Assembly: GCA_000827265.1 (NCBI GenBank)
Contig: KN834754.1
Location: forward strand, 326,831-390,830
Direction: 5' to 3'
Length of the DNA: 64,000 nt
Source of the DNA: Collybiopsis luxurians FD-317 M1
Taxonomy: Eukaryota > Basidiomycota > Agaricomycetes > Agaricales > Omphalotaceae
Shown here: piece by piece, positions 33,042-43,681 of the stretch
How positions within the stretch are numbered: the first letter of the stretch is position 1
How the letters are laid out: the number at the start of each line of letters is the position of its first letter
Translations under genes and position numbers: made by a program
Notes under the pieces: generated by a model
The model's input: the letters and a program-made list of their open reading frames with translations, nothing else
Told to the model about the DNA's origin: nothing
The model's database searches: none

Positions 33042-34730
33042 ATGACCGTCGACAGCATTGACCGTCCTGAGCCTCCTGTTCCCACTTCCTCCCACAAACC
33101 CTCCATTCGTAAACGTCTTTTCTCACATTCTAGTAACAAAAAGGGCCCCAGAAATAATTGGGAGAAGACGGAAAAGGCCGCTCAGCATGCGGGCGGTGCT
33201 ACTGAACAGTCAGGCGAGCACAAGCCAGTTTTTCGCGGTCTTTATCCTAGCTAACCATCTATGTGCAGAAATAAGCAAAGGGCAGGATCCCAGCTCTTCC
33301 TCCGCCTTACCTTTGCCGGAAGACCCGGACAGAGAACAAGCATCTCTAAATACTACTCTTAGCGGCAATCACCATCACCTTCGAGTGCCCTTTTATCGTC
33401 GAAGCAAAGGAAGCAAGTCCAGTGCTTCAGATTTGGATCCATTGTCCTCTACAACTTCTCACTCTCACAGTAAGACTTCAGTTTCCAACCACAAGGCCAA
33501 GACCTCGCGCCGCAGCAAACGACTTATCTCTGGCAGGCCTTCTTTCCTCACCCGAGTCGTCTTCAAGGTTGTTCCCTGCGTTGGTTCAGGAGAACGCGTA
33601 GCAACGGCTACCAAGAGAGGCGACGACATCGGCACAGATGAAATCATGTCAGAAGTCAAACAGCCGCCACCCACCAATACAGATGACCATAATGGCAACA
33701 ATTTAGCTTCTCAGAGTCTAATGATTTCACAAAATCTAAATGTTGCAGCCTCTTCATCCCAACCCCCTTCGCCGACCGACTCGGAAATCGTCATACCTCC
33801 TCCCCCTTCCTCTCAGCTCCGACCAGAGGATGAGACTGATGGCGTGACTTCTGGCGCGGTCCAGCCACCAGGCTCAACAGGTGAACCTCTTATCAGGTCC
33901 ATCACGCGAGATTCGGATGATGAATCGGATGGAACGCATTACACGGAGGAAGAACTACAAGGAAGAGATCTTCACCAGTCTTTGTTGGATGAACAGGCAG
34001 AGGAGGAGCGGCTGGTACGCAGTGGTGGTTCAGGCATTCCCGTTGGTCCCGATGGGCTTCCCGCTCCTCTCTTGCCGCCCATTTCACCAGCACATGCAGG
34101 CAGGAAGTGTCTTGTCCTTGATTTAGACGAGACACTTGTTCACAGCTCTTTCAAACCTATTCCCAGTCCAGATTTTATAGTCCCAGTAGAAATAGAGTCC
34201 CACTGGCATCATTTTCATGTTCTCAAACGTCCCGGTGTGGACTTGTTCCTGAAGGAGATGGGCGAAATTTACGAGGTCGTAGTTTTCACGGCTAGTTTGA
34301 GCAAGGTGAGATGATGAAAAAGCCGTCATTCAAACTGCTTATGCCTTTCCTTAGTATGCCGATCCAGTTTTGGATCAACTTGACATATCCAAAGTGGTTG
34401 CACACAGACTGTTCAGAGAAAGCTGTTTTAGTCATAGGGGGAACTATGTCAAGGTTCGTCTATGACCCCACTCACATTACTTCTATATCCATGTGATGTT
34501 TTGATCATCTACAGGATCTATCCCAGCTGGGTCGCCCGATTGCAGACACTATCATTCTTGACAATTCTCCTGCATCCTACATTTTCCATCCCACCAATGC
34601 TGTTCCTGTATCATCTTGGTTCAATGACCCGCATGATGCGGAACTCACGGACCTCATCCCATTTTTGGCGGATCTAGCGGATGCGGGAAGAGTGTCGGAT
34701 GTGAGAGAAATACTCGACTGCGCGAGATGA
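33042..34730 (+). CDS. Psr1/SCP-type plasma-membrane phosphatase (FCP1-like, NIF domain)
   Basis: Four exons, 33042-33237, 33269-34305, 34355-34453, 34515-34730, 515 aa. About 340 N-terminal residues are Ser/Pro/acidic and low in complexity. The HAD-type catalytic domain then reads [17 protein letters not shown] (DxDxT), [46 protein letters not shown] and [15 protein letters not shown], ending EILDCAR. Yeast Psr1/Psr2 act in the general stress and sodium response with Whi2; Nem1 is a looser relative. It dephosphorylates Ser/Thr residues. I see no N-terminal palmitoylation Cys like that of Psr1, so membrane location is unsupported. Confidence 0.85.
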
Positions 34731-35717
34731 TGTGTTTGAGTGTCCGTGTCGTAAGGGATGTGCATGACTGGATCTGCACGTCTGGTCAAGGAGGTCAAGG
34801 AGGTCGGCGAAGACGATCCCCATGTCGTGGTCTTCCCCTTGCCAGTGACGTTGCGTCAAGCTACCACAACTCCGGGATAACAGCTATCGCCGCGATATCA
34901 CTCTCATCTCTTCTCTCTGCCCTTGGCCGTTTCTGGGCACCGGTCCGTCATCCGCACTTGTTTTCCTCGCATTACTCTTCGCCGGTTGGCAAATACCGCA
35001 TGTCTGCTATACCCTCTACTAATTTGCATTCAATCCATCAGCTCCTCTCCTCTCGTCCGCTCTGCTCCTACTCCTCCTGCACATAAAGCCTGTTCTGTCC
35101 TGTTACTACCGTATATCCATCTTCACTTGATTGCATCGTCGCTCTGTCATTGCCCTTGCTTCCTTGCTTTCCATCATCTTCGTGTATCGCATGTTATCTT
35201 TTCGTGCACTTGTATCCGACCTCTGTCACTCCTTCAAATTTTTCTAGTTTTTCAGTTTTTGAAATATCGCTTTGCCTTCTTCATACTTGAATCGTTGTGT
35301 TCTTTTTTTCTTCCCGGGCTATTATAAGGATTAGGATTCTGCGCATGCCTCATCACATACACCATCTTTTTTACCTTGTGTTTCTCTTGATTGATTCATT
35401 CATTCGGCATTTCTATCTGACCACATATACTTGGATGCTTTTCCTTCATATATTCCCTTTCTATCTATTTTCATCGGATATTCGCAATCTTGTATTCTAC
35501 ATGGTACCGATAAAAGGATCCGCGCTCACTGCGCAACTCCAATTTCACGAATTACCAGGGCTGTAAGCGAATGTGAAAGATTTTGGCATTTTGTGTCGGT
35601 GATGCAATCCTCAATATGTTCTGATCAGCTGGTATAACATACAATTTACAAATGCGACCAAGTTGCGGAAAAATTCCGGAAGAGCAAGAAATACAAATAA
35701 TGCAATCGAATGAATTC
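34731..35717. other. Pyrimidine-rich non-coding stretch
   Basis: About 1 kb downstream of the phosphatase gene and beyond the 3' end of the Scm3-like gene. It is strongly CT-rich, and the ORFs in it are biased to Leu/Ser/Cys/Phe without family resemblance. It holds a small direct repeat (GGTCAAGGA twice, near 34784-34805). A long 3' UTR is the simplest reading. Confidence 0.5.
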
Positions 35718-35725
35718 CTATTTGA

Positions 35726-38700
35726 TTAGACTCTTGAGTTGTTCGAGGTCCTTGATCTTGTATGAGAGCGCCTTGAGCTCCGCCTGGACGCTCGTTGAAC
35801 TACAGCTAGTTCAGGGTAATCGGTCTGCGCTGAGGGTGATCGTGGTTGGAGCCTTTCCCGCAAATCAAGGGTGCCAAGCTTCCTTCTACTGGACCGGGTT
35901 TCCACCCTTCTCTCGCCTTCATTATGCCCATTCATGCTTTCTCGTCTGCTTACACCATACATATCATCATCCATCTCAATATCATGAGGACTTGGCGCCT
36001 GCTCCTCTGCATCCTCGACTGAAATCTCCCTTGAAAGTGTCCTTTTAGTCTCTCCCATGTTCGTCTGCGTTTGCATCGCAATCTCTTTGAACGATACCCT
36101 CCGACCTCGCGAGCGGCTCCTCTGGACTATGGAACTGGTGCGAGGGAGGGGGCTCGACCGCGTGCCTTGTTGAGAAGCCGAAGCATGAGCATGGTCCAAG
36201 AGAGGCGGTGAGGGCGAGGATCGAATCTCAGGCAAGCCCCGCCCAAACTCTGAGTCCTCAGAGATAGGAGAAGAGGGCGGCAACGTTCCCCTGGATAATT
36301 TTGGATCAATCGTGTGGAAGGAATGGCGACGCCTCCGATCTTGTGAAGTCGGAGTGGTATGAGACGCTGAACTTGAACCAGCGCCAAGAAGAGGAATATG
36401 AGGCGGGGACGATGAGATTGAATCGCCGGGGTCAAACGAGTCCGAAACGCGACCAGGGCCATATGTTCCGGATGACTTTCGACGAGTATAGACCACAGCA
36501 TCCGCACCTGCATTAGGTGGAGAATGTGGTAGTGATACTCTGCGCGCGGTTTCTCGGTGTGAGGTTGGGCTGAATACTTGATCTTGAACTGCAGATAGTC
36601 CCTCCGGGGTGAGAAGTGAGTACAAGCTTTGGATCGCATTCGAAATGATATGTTTCGCTCGCCCTTCGAGCGCTCTTTGCATTTGTCGCTGGGTTGCTTC
36701 CGGTGAAAGTGCGAGATCGCTATCGGGGTACTCCGAATATACGCGATGGCGATGGCGAGAGGATGGAGATGATTTTGAATGCTGTACGCCATGCATGGGA
36801 TAGATTTTGTCATAGTCGTCATCAAATATAGACTCCGATCGAGGGTAATGACTCTGACGGGAGGAAGAATCGAGGCGAGAGTCCTCATGTGTCCGTAACC
36901 GGGCGCGAAGTTGAGGAAAGCCGTGCTCGTCTTGGTTGTAATCGTTCTCATCTTTCATCAATGAGTACTGTTAAAATGACATTTACACGATAAAACTAAG
37001 GGGCTTACCATCAGAGATATTATCTGAAGGGTATATTCGAGAATACTTCTTTCGTTGCGACCCAGAATTCGGTGATTGCGATTCCTCCTGCCGCCCCATT
37101 TTTGTGTAGACATGCGCGTCCTTACGAGACCGTGGCATTGCCCCAGTTGCGTCATTTGCGAAGGAACGTGCCCCGCCAGGAGTGAAATCTTCAAGACCGT
37201 AGGAAGTTTATAGGGCAGATCAAAGTTGAAAGCAGACATACCTATTTGAGAAGAGTAATGTGCACTCGTTCGGCCGGCGGATGATTCACATTCTCCTTCA
37301 TGGGAAGGAGCATATCGTCCCTTCTTGGTTGGCGAGCCCATAGGCTTGACCTTTGGCTCTCTCGCCATACCACTACCTGAAGAAAACTCTTCTTCTGAAG
37401 AGCCTGGCGTCCCAAAAGACCGAGCACGTTTCTTTCCTTTGGCTTTCGTCGACAATCGCGAACTGTGATAAGTCTCTTCACTGTCGTCATCGAGAATCTC
37501 TATGACTTCCGGGGCTTTACCTCTGCCCTGGATGTCGATAGTTTTTGTTTCCGTTCGACGATTCCCCGCGTTTTTATTTATCTCGCCGACTCGAGGTCTG
37601 CTCTTCCCTTGGTTATGTTGATTATTAACGCCATTTTCTACACTACCTTTTCCGCCTTTCTTCTTCGGCAATGAACGCCTTGAGCCTAAAGGGGAATCAT
37701 CTGGTATTGAATTAGAATGAGACAAAAGAGGCGGCGTCAACTTTGAAGCTGTCGTCGCTACTACCGTATCTTGCTCCATTCCCCGAGCGGGTTTGGAAGG
37801 GCTGCGGCTATGACTTCGGCCCCGTTTCTGGTTTCTGGACAGCAAAGCGAGGTCGATCCGGGGTATTTTGAAAGACGATGTGATTAAGGCAGAAGAGGTG
37901 GTGGTGGATCCGGAAGATCGGGTGGGGGGAGCTCTTGAAGGAGATGATATAGGAGCGGGGGAATGGGCACTGCGTGATGCAGTTGCGACGAAATTGGATT
38001 CTGTTTCAGTCACATTTAAGGCGTCCTCTGAATTCGTGGAGCTCACAGGGTGGATTGAGTTTGGGGGTGGTGACTTCGCGATAGGTGAGTGCTGGGACTC
38101 ATTAGCAGGTAGCGATGAGCGGGCTCTTGATCTCGATCGGGTTTTCCAGTAGGTAGAAGACGCGGGAGGAGGAGAAAAGACGATGGGCTCGACGCTTTCG
38201 AGATAACTTTCCGAATACGTTGACTGAGAACGTGGAGGAGTGACCAGCTGAGATTGTGACCTTCTGGCCAATATGGGAGACGAATGGGAAGGAGATTTCG
38301 CTACCTTGTTTGACGAGTGGACGATGTAATCATTATTGTCCCAGAACTCCAGTTCATCGTCATCTGAAAGCAACTCTCGAACGCCTTCACTGACTGCAGC
38401 CCTTTCCTCATCCTCTTCATCTCCATTTTCATTATCCACTCGTAGTTCGTCACTGTCTGATAACATCTCCGCTTCTGTGGTGAATCCCGCCTCCGTCTCG
38501 GTATCGAGATCCGTCACGAACTCGGAGCCTTCATTAGGTCGTAAATCTTCGCTCGAGCTATCTTCCTGGTCCTCCATGTCACCTTGAGTCTGTTTTCTGA
38601 GCCTTTCAGCTTCCAAAAAAGCTCTCATATCAGCGGCATCGTCCTCGTTATTGATTGGGTCGATGGAACGAGTGGCTCGGGCAGTCAAATTTGACAGTGC

Positions 38701-39219
38701 CATGAGCGTATTAGATGAACTTTCAGCTCCAGGGGTACCATCCAATTGGGTTTTTTGACGGTCAGAATAAGCAAAGGAGTCGAGTTCATCGTCACTTCCT
38801 TCTGCATCATCAGCTCCTTCTACCCTGTTCTCTGCATTTACATCATCAGCAAACCGACCAAACTCCCATTTACGATCCAGGCCTCGTACAACACCTCTGT
38901 CTTTTACCAGCTTCCCAGTGCGGATGTCCACAATGTCGTCTTCTTGAACACGAAGAGAATAGCGCTCAGCTAGCGAGGACCAAACCGAAAGTAGCCTGCT
39001 TGTCGACTGAGAGCGAAGCGCTGTGATATCTGGTGTGTCTGAGCTGGAAAAGGGGGTAGATGAAAAGCGGGAGCCTGAGCGAGTACTGGGAGCGGAAGAT
39101 GTAGACTTTTTGGGAGAAATTGTGATGTTTGCGGAATAGGTTTTAGAAGATAAATTTGTTGGCGGTGATGCGGAGGGTGTGATCAAAGAAAGCTGGCGAA
39201 CATTGTTCCTGCGTTCCAT
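35726..39219 (-). CDS. Large Scm3/HJURP-like protein (candidate CENP-A chaperone)
   Basis: Three exons, complement(35726..36951, 37009..37188, 37242..39219), about 1127 aa. Residues ~65-115 read RLLSVWSSLAERYSLRV followed by EDDIVDIRTGKLVKDRGVVR, resembling the Scm3 core (a short helix, then D-x-V/I-D-x-x-T-G-x-x-V-x-D-x-G). Scm3 escorts the centromeric histone CENP-A. The remainder is acidic blocks, Ser-rich linkers and Arg/Lys patches, including RRRKSHxF-like and RSRSRGRRVSF motifs. This is much longer than yeast Scm3. The end is uncertain: one base out of frame, a heptad-like helix (QAELKALSYKIKDLEQLKSL) runs to a stop at 35718. The call rests on one motif and needs a profile search. Confidence 0.5.
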
Positions 39220-39495
39220 GCGAGAAGGCTGCTGAGAGTGCCAGACAGATAACTACGCGGTCACGTGTAAAATATATTACAAGAATCAAAGTCAAAAAGC
39301 GCAAATATTATCAGCTGAACTTTGAATTGCTTGATATATGAACGCCTGAAGTTGAAATTATTGCCGATTGGTTGCCGATGCTCTTCTGAGGCTGATGCCT
39401 CGAGGCGTGCAAGTAGAGACCAGCCATATAACTTACCATGTACGCGTGTACCGTTTTCCTCATTTAACCTACCTCAACTCGGACAATCTGACAAT

Positions 39496-41153
39496 ATGGA
39501 TATTCTTACTACGATGATTTTTGGACTTGGCCTTCGCTTCGTTCTCGGCGGCCATGCGCAGGGAAGGACCTACCCTGCTATACTCGGTGTCTGGGAAGGC
39601 GCCTGTCTGCGTTACCTAAATAATCAAGCATTGCCTTCTAGTACTGCAGATGCTTATCTCTCCTATGGTGTGCGCCTTTGCATCGACTTCTTCATTACTG
39701 ATAGCTTCGCACAAATACTTGCTATTGCCCTTTGGTCCTTTCTAGGTGCACTCGCCCTAGAAGTAATCGAAACCGGAAACCCGGCTACGAATGGACATTT
39801 TGAAAAAAGGGATGAAAATGGGACGTCCTTCACCAAGATTCAATCGGCTTCTATTTCATCTTTCCTCACCCCATCTACCTCCGCCAGTCCTGTAGTCGGT
39901 GACCTCTCTCCCCGCTCACCAATTGATAATCTAGTGGATGCAGCTGCAACCGCGAGTTCCCCTCCTGTAGCGCCCTCTTTGCTTTCAATAGTAGAAGCAG
40001 GGCGCCCTGTGACTCCTCCAGTTCTCAACCTTCCCTCCGAGGACTCGGAGACGCGCAGTTCCGTTATTCATGGGTCTTACGCACTTCCTCTCCCTGCTTT
40101 AGTCGACCATCAGAGTCCGCGTGTTGCTTATTCTAGTATCCCCGCTCAAAGTTCATCTGCTCCGTTTCCTGTTATGGATAGGGAAGTGTCCATCCAGGAT
40201 GAGCTACAGACGCCGATGAACAACAACGATATGCCTATTTCCGAGGACAATAACGAAGACGAACTGCAAACTCCACTAGCCCTACCTATAGCAAACATTC
40301 CATTCGAAGACTTAGATGGGCCCCCAGAGCTGGATATAGGTCCCTCTATGCTCTTGGGTCCTCCGGATATCGACCCTGTACCCATCCCTCTATCCAGCGT
40401 TTCATCTCCATTACCCGTGCCTATGCCTGCCCCAGTCCAGTCTACTACACTTGAATCACCCGTTTCCAGTCTCCACACATTATCAAATGCCTCGTCCTCA
40501 GCAGCATCTCCTGCGGGCAGCGTACTATCCGTGACCTCCCCCACGCGGATGTATGCACGCGGAGACGAGCTGCGTAAACAAGCGTGGAAAGAGGAACGAG
40601 CCAAAATGCGAGTAGAGACGGATCTCAGAAAAGCAAGAACAGAAGGTCGAACCAAAGATGTGTTCTTGCTTCTTGGTGAAATGAAAGCCGCTCAAATGCG
40701 AATTGACCGATTACATATGCGCGCTAAAAGAAGGTACTACCAGGGTAAGTCCTGAGGCAACTCCTCGTGGAAATTGACGAAACTTGACTCCGTCTACACC
40801 AGCCCGAAATAAACCAGACTCAAACACACTTCAGATTGACGTCCATGGGCTTCTTGTTCAAGAAGCTGTGGAAGAAACAGAGGAAGCGTTCCGCGACGTG
40901 TTGCGAAACGGGCATCGTTTTCTACGTATCATTGTAGGCAAAGGTAATCATTCGCGGGACGGTGTTCCAAAGTTGAAACCAGCAATAATACAGGCCATGC
41001 AACAGTTGAGCGTTACCTGTCCTCTATCGCTTCGACCTTAGACGTTCGGTCCTGCGAAGGACTGGATTTTACTAATTTATATTCCATAGACATGGCTTCA
41101 CGTGCACCGTAGACTTCAATAATCCTGGAGTAATCATCCTGGAAGCAACCTGA
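39496..41153 (+). CDS. Smr-domain protein with hydrophobic N-terminus
   Basis: Three exons, 39496-40744, 40803-41004, 41090-41153, 504 aa. The N-terminal ~95 residues have two hydrophobic segments (TTMIFGLGLRFVLGG and FAQILAIALWSFLGALALEV). A ~270-residue Ser/Pro/Asp linker follows, then a charged helix (RGDELRKQAWKEERAKMRVE). The C-terminal Smr domain reads QIDVHGLLVQEAVEETEEAF, FLRIIVGKGNHS and TVDFNNPGVIILE. Smr domains are nicking or RNA-cutting nucleases, and fungal ones are often tied to mRNA decay or stalled ribosomes. The DVHG and VGKGxHS motifs are intact. The hydrophobic start suggests a membrane-attached form. The start was chosen because the longer ORF begins without an ATG. Confidence 0.8.
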
Positions 41154-41773
41154 ACAGCGCCTACGAAACGTGTTGTAGCTTCTTACTGTAGGAATTCGGC
41201 TGGTGTATCATCACATTGAGAGAGACTCTGTTCTCTTCCTTCGCCGCAAACGCGGTGTAATACTTACAACAAGGTTGTTATCATTATTATAGTAAGCGCT
41301 TAATTAGATTCCGCGATGCCGCCGAGCGCCAAACCATATTTCACAACTCATCGCGGTTCAGCCTGATGCAATAGCTATGCATGTACCATTTCTGTCCCAA
41401 ATAACCTGTACAATATCTTTTCTAACTGAAAGAGAGCGGTTGACTTGGGCTCCTCTACATCAGCAAAACCTTTATCGCGGTTGTCCTCCCCTCGTGGCGA
41501 TACGGTTCCATGGTATCCATTCTACTTTTGTGCTTTTACTATAAACAGAGCAAGAGTCATGTAAGCTTGAGTCCACGAGTTCCCTATAAAAGGTGAAGGA
41601 AGTGTCCCCTACTCTTCATTACCTCTCTGTGCCCATTACTTCAATCATCACTGCCAGCTTAACGAAGCATTATCTGTTGTACACGAAGCAATGTAGGCCC
41701 TCCCAGTCGACGTCGCTTTATGTGTTTATCTCACTGATCTCTCTCTTCATCAAGGTCCTACATGTGAGTACAT
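41154..41773. other. Intergenic region with a core promoter
   Basis: 620 bp with no supported coding gene. It contains the TATA box at 41585. Confidence 0.4.
41585..41592 (+). promoter_or_regulatory. TATA box (CTATAAAAGG context)
   Basis: A near-ideal TATAAAAG in an intergenic stretch. The next plus-strand coding candidate is the small Pro/Tyr-rich ORF downstream, reached over a leader of ~190-380 bp that may contain an intron. Confidence 0.5.
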
Positions 41774-42175
41774 ATGATTTTTCGTCGACGATCCCGCCAC
41801 AATTTGAGCTACATCACAAGCTGCACCTACGTGCCTCCGTGCCCTCCAACACCTCTTTCAAGGCCACAATCCATTGATCGAGGTTTCTGGACCGGTCGAC
41901 CTTCTACAGACGCCACACGTCCTGCAGTCCGTGCAACTGGGCCTCAGGTATTTTTACGCTCGAACAAGATGACAGCAACTCAGACCCCGCCACAGTATAT
42001 CGCTCCCATACGTCCAGACAATACCTACGTCTGGTACCCATCCTACTATTATTCTCCTTCCTGGGTCGCTACTCCATCTTGGACAACAACTGTGACCCCA
42101 ACGGTTGTCTACACGCCGCTGCCTCCTCTAACGACCTCGTTACCCTCCTATTGGACCCCTTGGTGTCATTGTTGA
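41774..42175 (+). CDS. Possible small Pro/Tyr/Trp-rich protein
   Basis: Unrecognised. The ORF codes for 133 aa; an internal ATG at 41969 would give a 68-aa product starting MTATQTPPQYIAPIRP. That part is rich in Pro, Tyr, Trp and Thr and ends in SYWTPWCHC. It has no signal peptide or membrane span. In its favour are the strong TATA box upstream and the odd but ordered composition of the last 68 residues. Against it are its short length and no family. The first 65 residues look like ordinary non-coding translation. Confidence 0.3.
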   Translation: MIFRRRSRHNLSYITSCTYVPPCPPTPLSRPQSIDRGFWTGRPSTDATRPAVRATGPQVFLRSNKMTATQTPPQYIAPIRPDNTYVWYPSYYYSPSWVATPSWTTTVTPTVVYTPLPPLTTSLPSYWTPWCHC

Positions 42176-42419
42176 TGAACATCCACAGATGTCTAGACAG
42201 CACCGTGACCTTGGACAGATAATCAGTTTCTAACGTCCTCTTCCTCACTTACTTTACTTAGATGGACAGAAAGGATGATTCCTGGTATCGCTTATCGTAC
42301 ATATTTTAAGATTAATCCTTAGTATAACTATTCAAATGTACATACTTACACGGAGGCAGTTTTCTTGATACAAATTAGGTCACTGTATATAGCCATTGAG
42401 AGCGAAAATATCAACACTG

Positions 42420-43530
42420 TCAGATCTCGCGCTTGATTCGACTACCACTTCCCGTCATGACTTTTCGTTTGCGGAACATACTCGAAGCCGGCTCCACCAC
42501 TATACTTTCCGAGAGAGAAGGCTTGGTTTCCTCTGGTTCTGTCTTCAGAGGTATTTCGGCCGCTGACAGAGTTTCACTTTGAGCATCGGTCGCATCGGTC
42601 AGAGGGGATACTTCGACTCCAGGACCTCCCGACTCATAGATATCAGGCGCGATTGCTTCCGCTGTAGCTATGAGTTTAATTTGAGACTCTTCTTTGGACG
42701 GGGCCTCGCCTGCTCTTTTCCATTTCACCGTCGACCACTTGGGCTTTTCGCTCCCGCCTACAACAGAAGAGGAACCGGAGAATGGGTTTCCCGAAACCGT
42801 CTCTTCCGACTTGACCTCCTCCTCCGTTTTCTGCTTCTTCGGCTTCAGTTTTATCACCCCAGGATCGTAAATCTCACCGAGACCAGTCGCCAAGGTCTTT
42901 TTCTGCAGTTTGAAACTTCGAGTGTCGTCCGGATGATCCTCCGCAGGTCTTTTGAAAGTCTCCTCCAGTAGAGACGGAGCAGGATCCTCTCCTGTCGATA
43001 TGGAATTTAGGTCGGGTGCTACCTCGACCACTTGCCAGTCTCCTGCAATCCCTTGGGTCTGCCTACGAGTTGCTTCTGCAGCTGCACGTTCAGCATCCGG
43101 ATCAGTATATCCGAGTGACGCAGCAGTGGAATAGTTCTCAAAAACATTCGGAGGCCTTGTAGGCGCCCTTACAGATGGCTTTCTCGAGGAAGACGGTTCT
43201 GCGGAGGACGAGCTCGCTTTAGCTAAACCAGTACTAATGTCTTGGGCGTATGCAGCCCGAGCAGCCTGAAAATCTGGTTCAGATTTTATGTCAGAAAACA
43301 AAATGAAATATAGGGCCGACCGATTCTACACGAGCCATCTCTCGTTTCTCTTCATCCAAGTCCTTCTTTCGCTTCTCGCCCTCCTTGTAAAGACCTCTAA
43401 TGAATCTTTCCCTGTTCCCTTTGTGCCGAAGGCCATTTTCGTGGTGTTGGCGGGAGGGGACATCGTCTGCAATGTAAATTTCGCAGTATTTGCAGAAGTA
43501 CTTCTTTTTGGATACCCAGTATTCGCTCAT
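42420..43530 (-). CDS. WBP4/FBP21-like spliceosomal protein (matrin/U1C-type zinc finger)
   Basis: Two exons, complement(42420..43265, 43321..43530), 351 aa. The N-terminus reads SEYWVSKKKYFCKYCEIYIADDVPSR and then HHENGLRHKGNRERFIRGLY, a matrin/U1C-type C2H2 finger (C-x2-C ... H-x5-H). A charged helix follows. Later come a disordered region, a short WQVVEV segment, an Ala-rich stretch and several SUMO-site-like Lys patches (IKLKP, VKSEE). WBP4 is a component of the pre-spliceosome. The WW domains of animal WBP4 are not apparent here, as is common in fungi. The start is divergent from the MFS gene by 151 bp. Confidence 0.75.
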
Positions 43531-43681
43531 TGGAAGAAAGAGTAAAAGTGACACGTGCTCGTCTAATTATCACAAGTTTAATGTAACTTACTGCTTGCGC
43601 TCATGCATTGTCTATTCCCGGCTCCTTCATTCCCGGCTCCTTCCTCTCTCATGCCCCAACTATATCTCTGAAATCCCTGAA

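Noticed and set aside
34784..34805. Short tandem repeat GGTCAAGGA
   Set aside because: Only two copies in a 3' UTR; no sign of a wider repeat or element.
34727..35566. Plus-strand ORFs downstream of the phosphatase gene
   Set aside because: They are translations of a CT-rich stretch (Leu/Ser/Cys/Phe runs) with no start context, intron logic or family resemblance; probably 3' UTR.
36127..36951. A 274-aa minus-strand ORF overlapping the Scm3-like exon
   Set aside because: It lies in another frame of the long coding exon; the main frame joins properly through three exons and has the expected codon pattern.
29148..41153. A secondary-metabolite gene cluster around the laccase
   Set aside because: Its neighbours are a mitoribosomal protein, a phosphatase, a chromatin protein and an Smr protein. 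There is no synthase, P450 or dedicated regulator.
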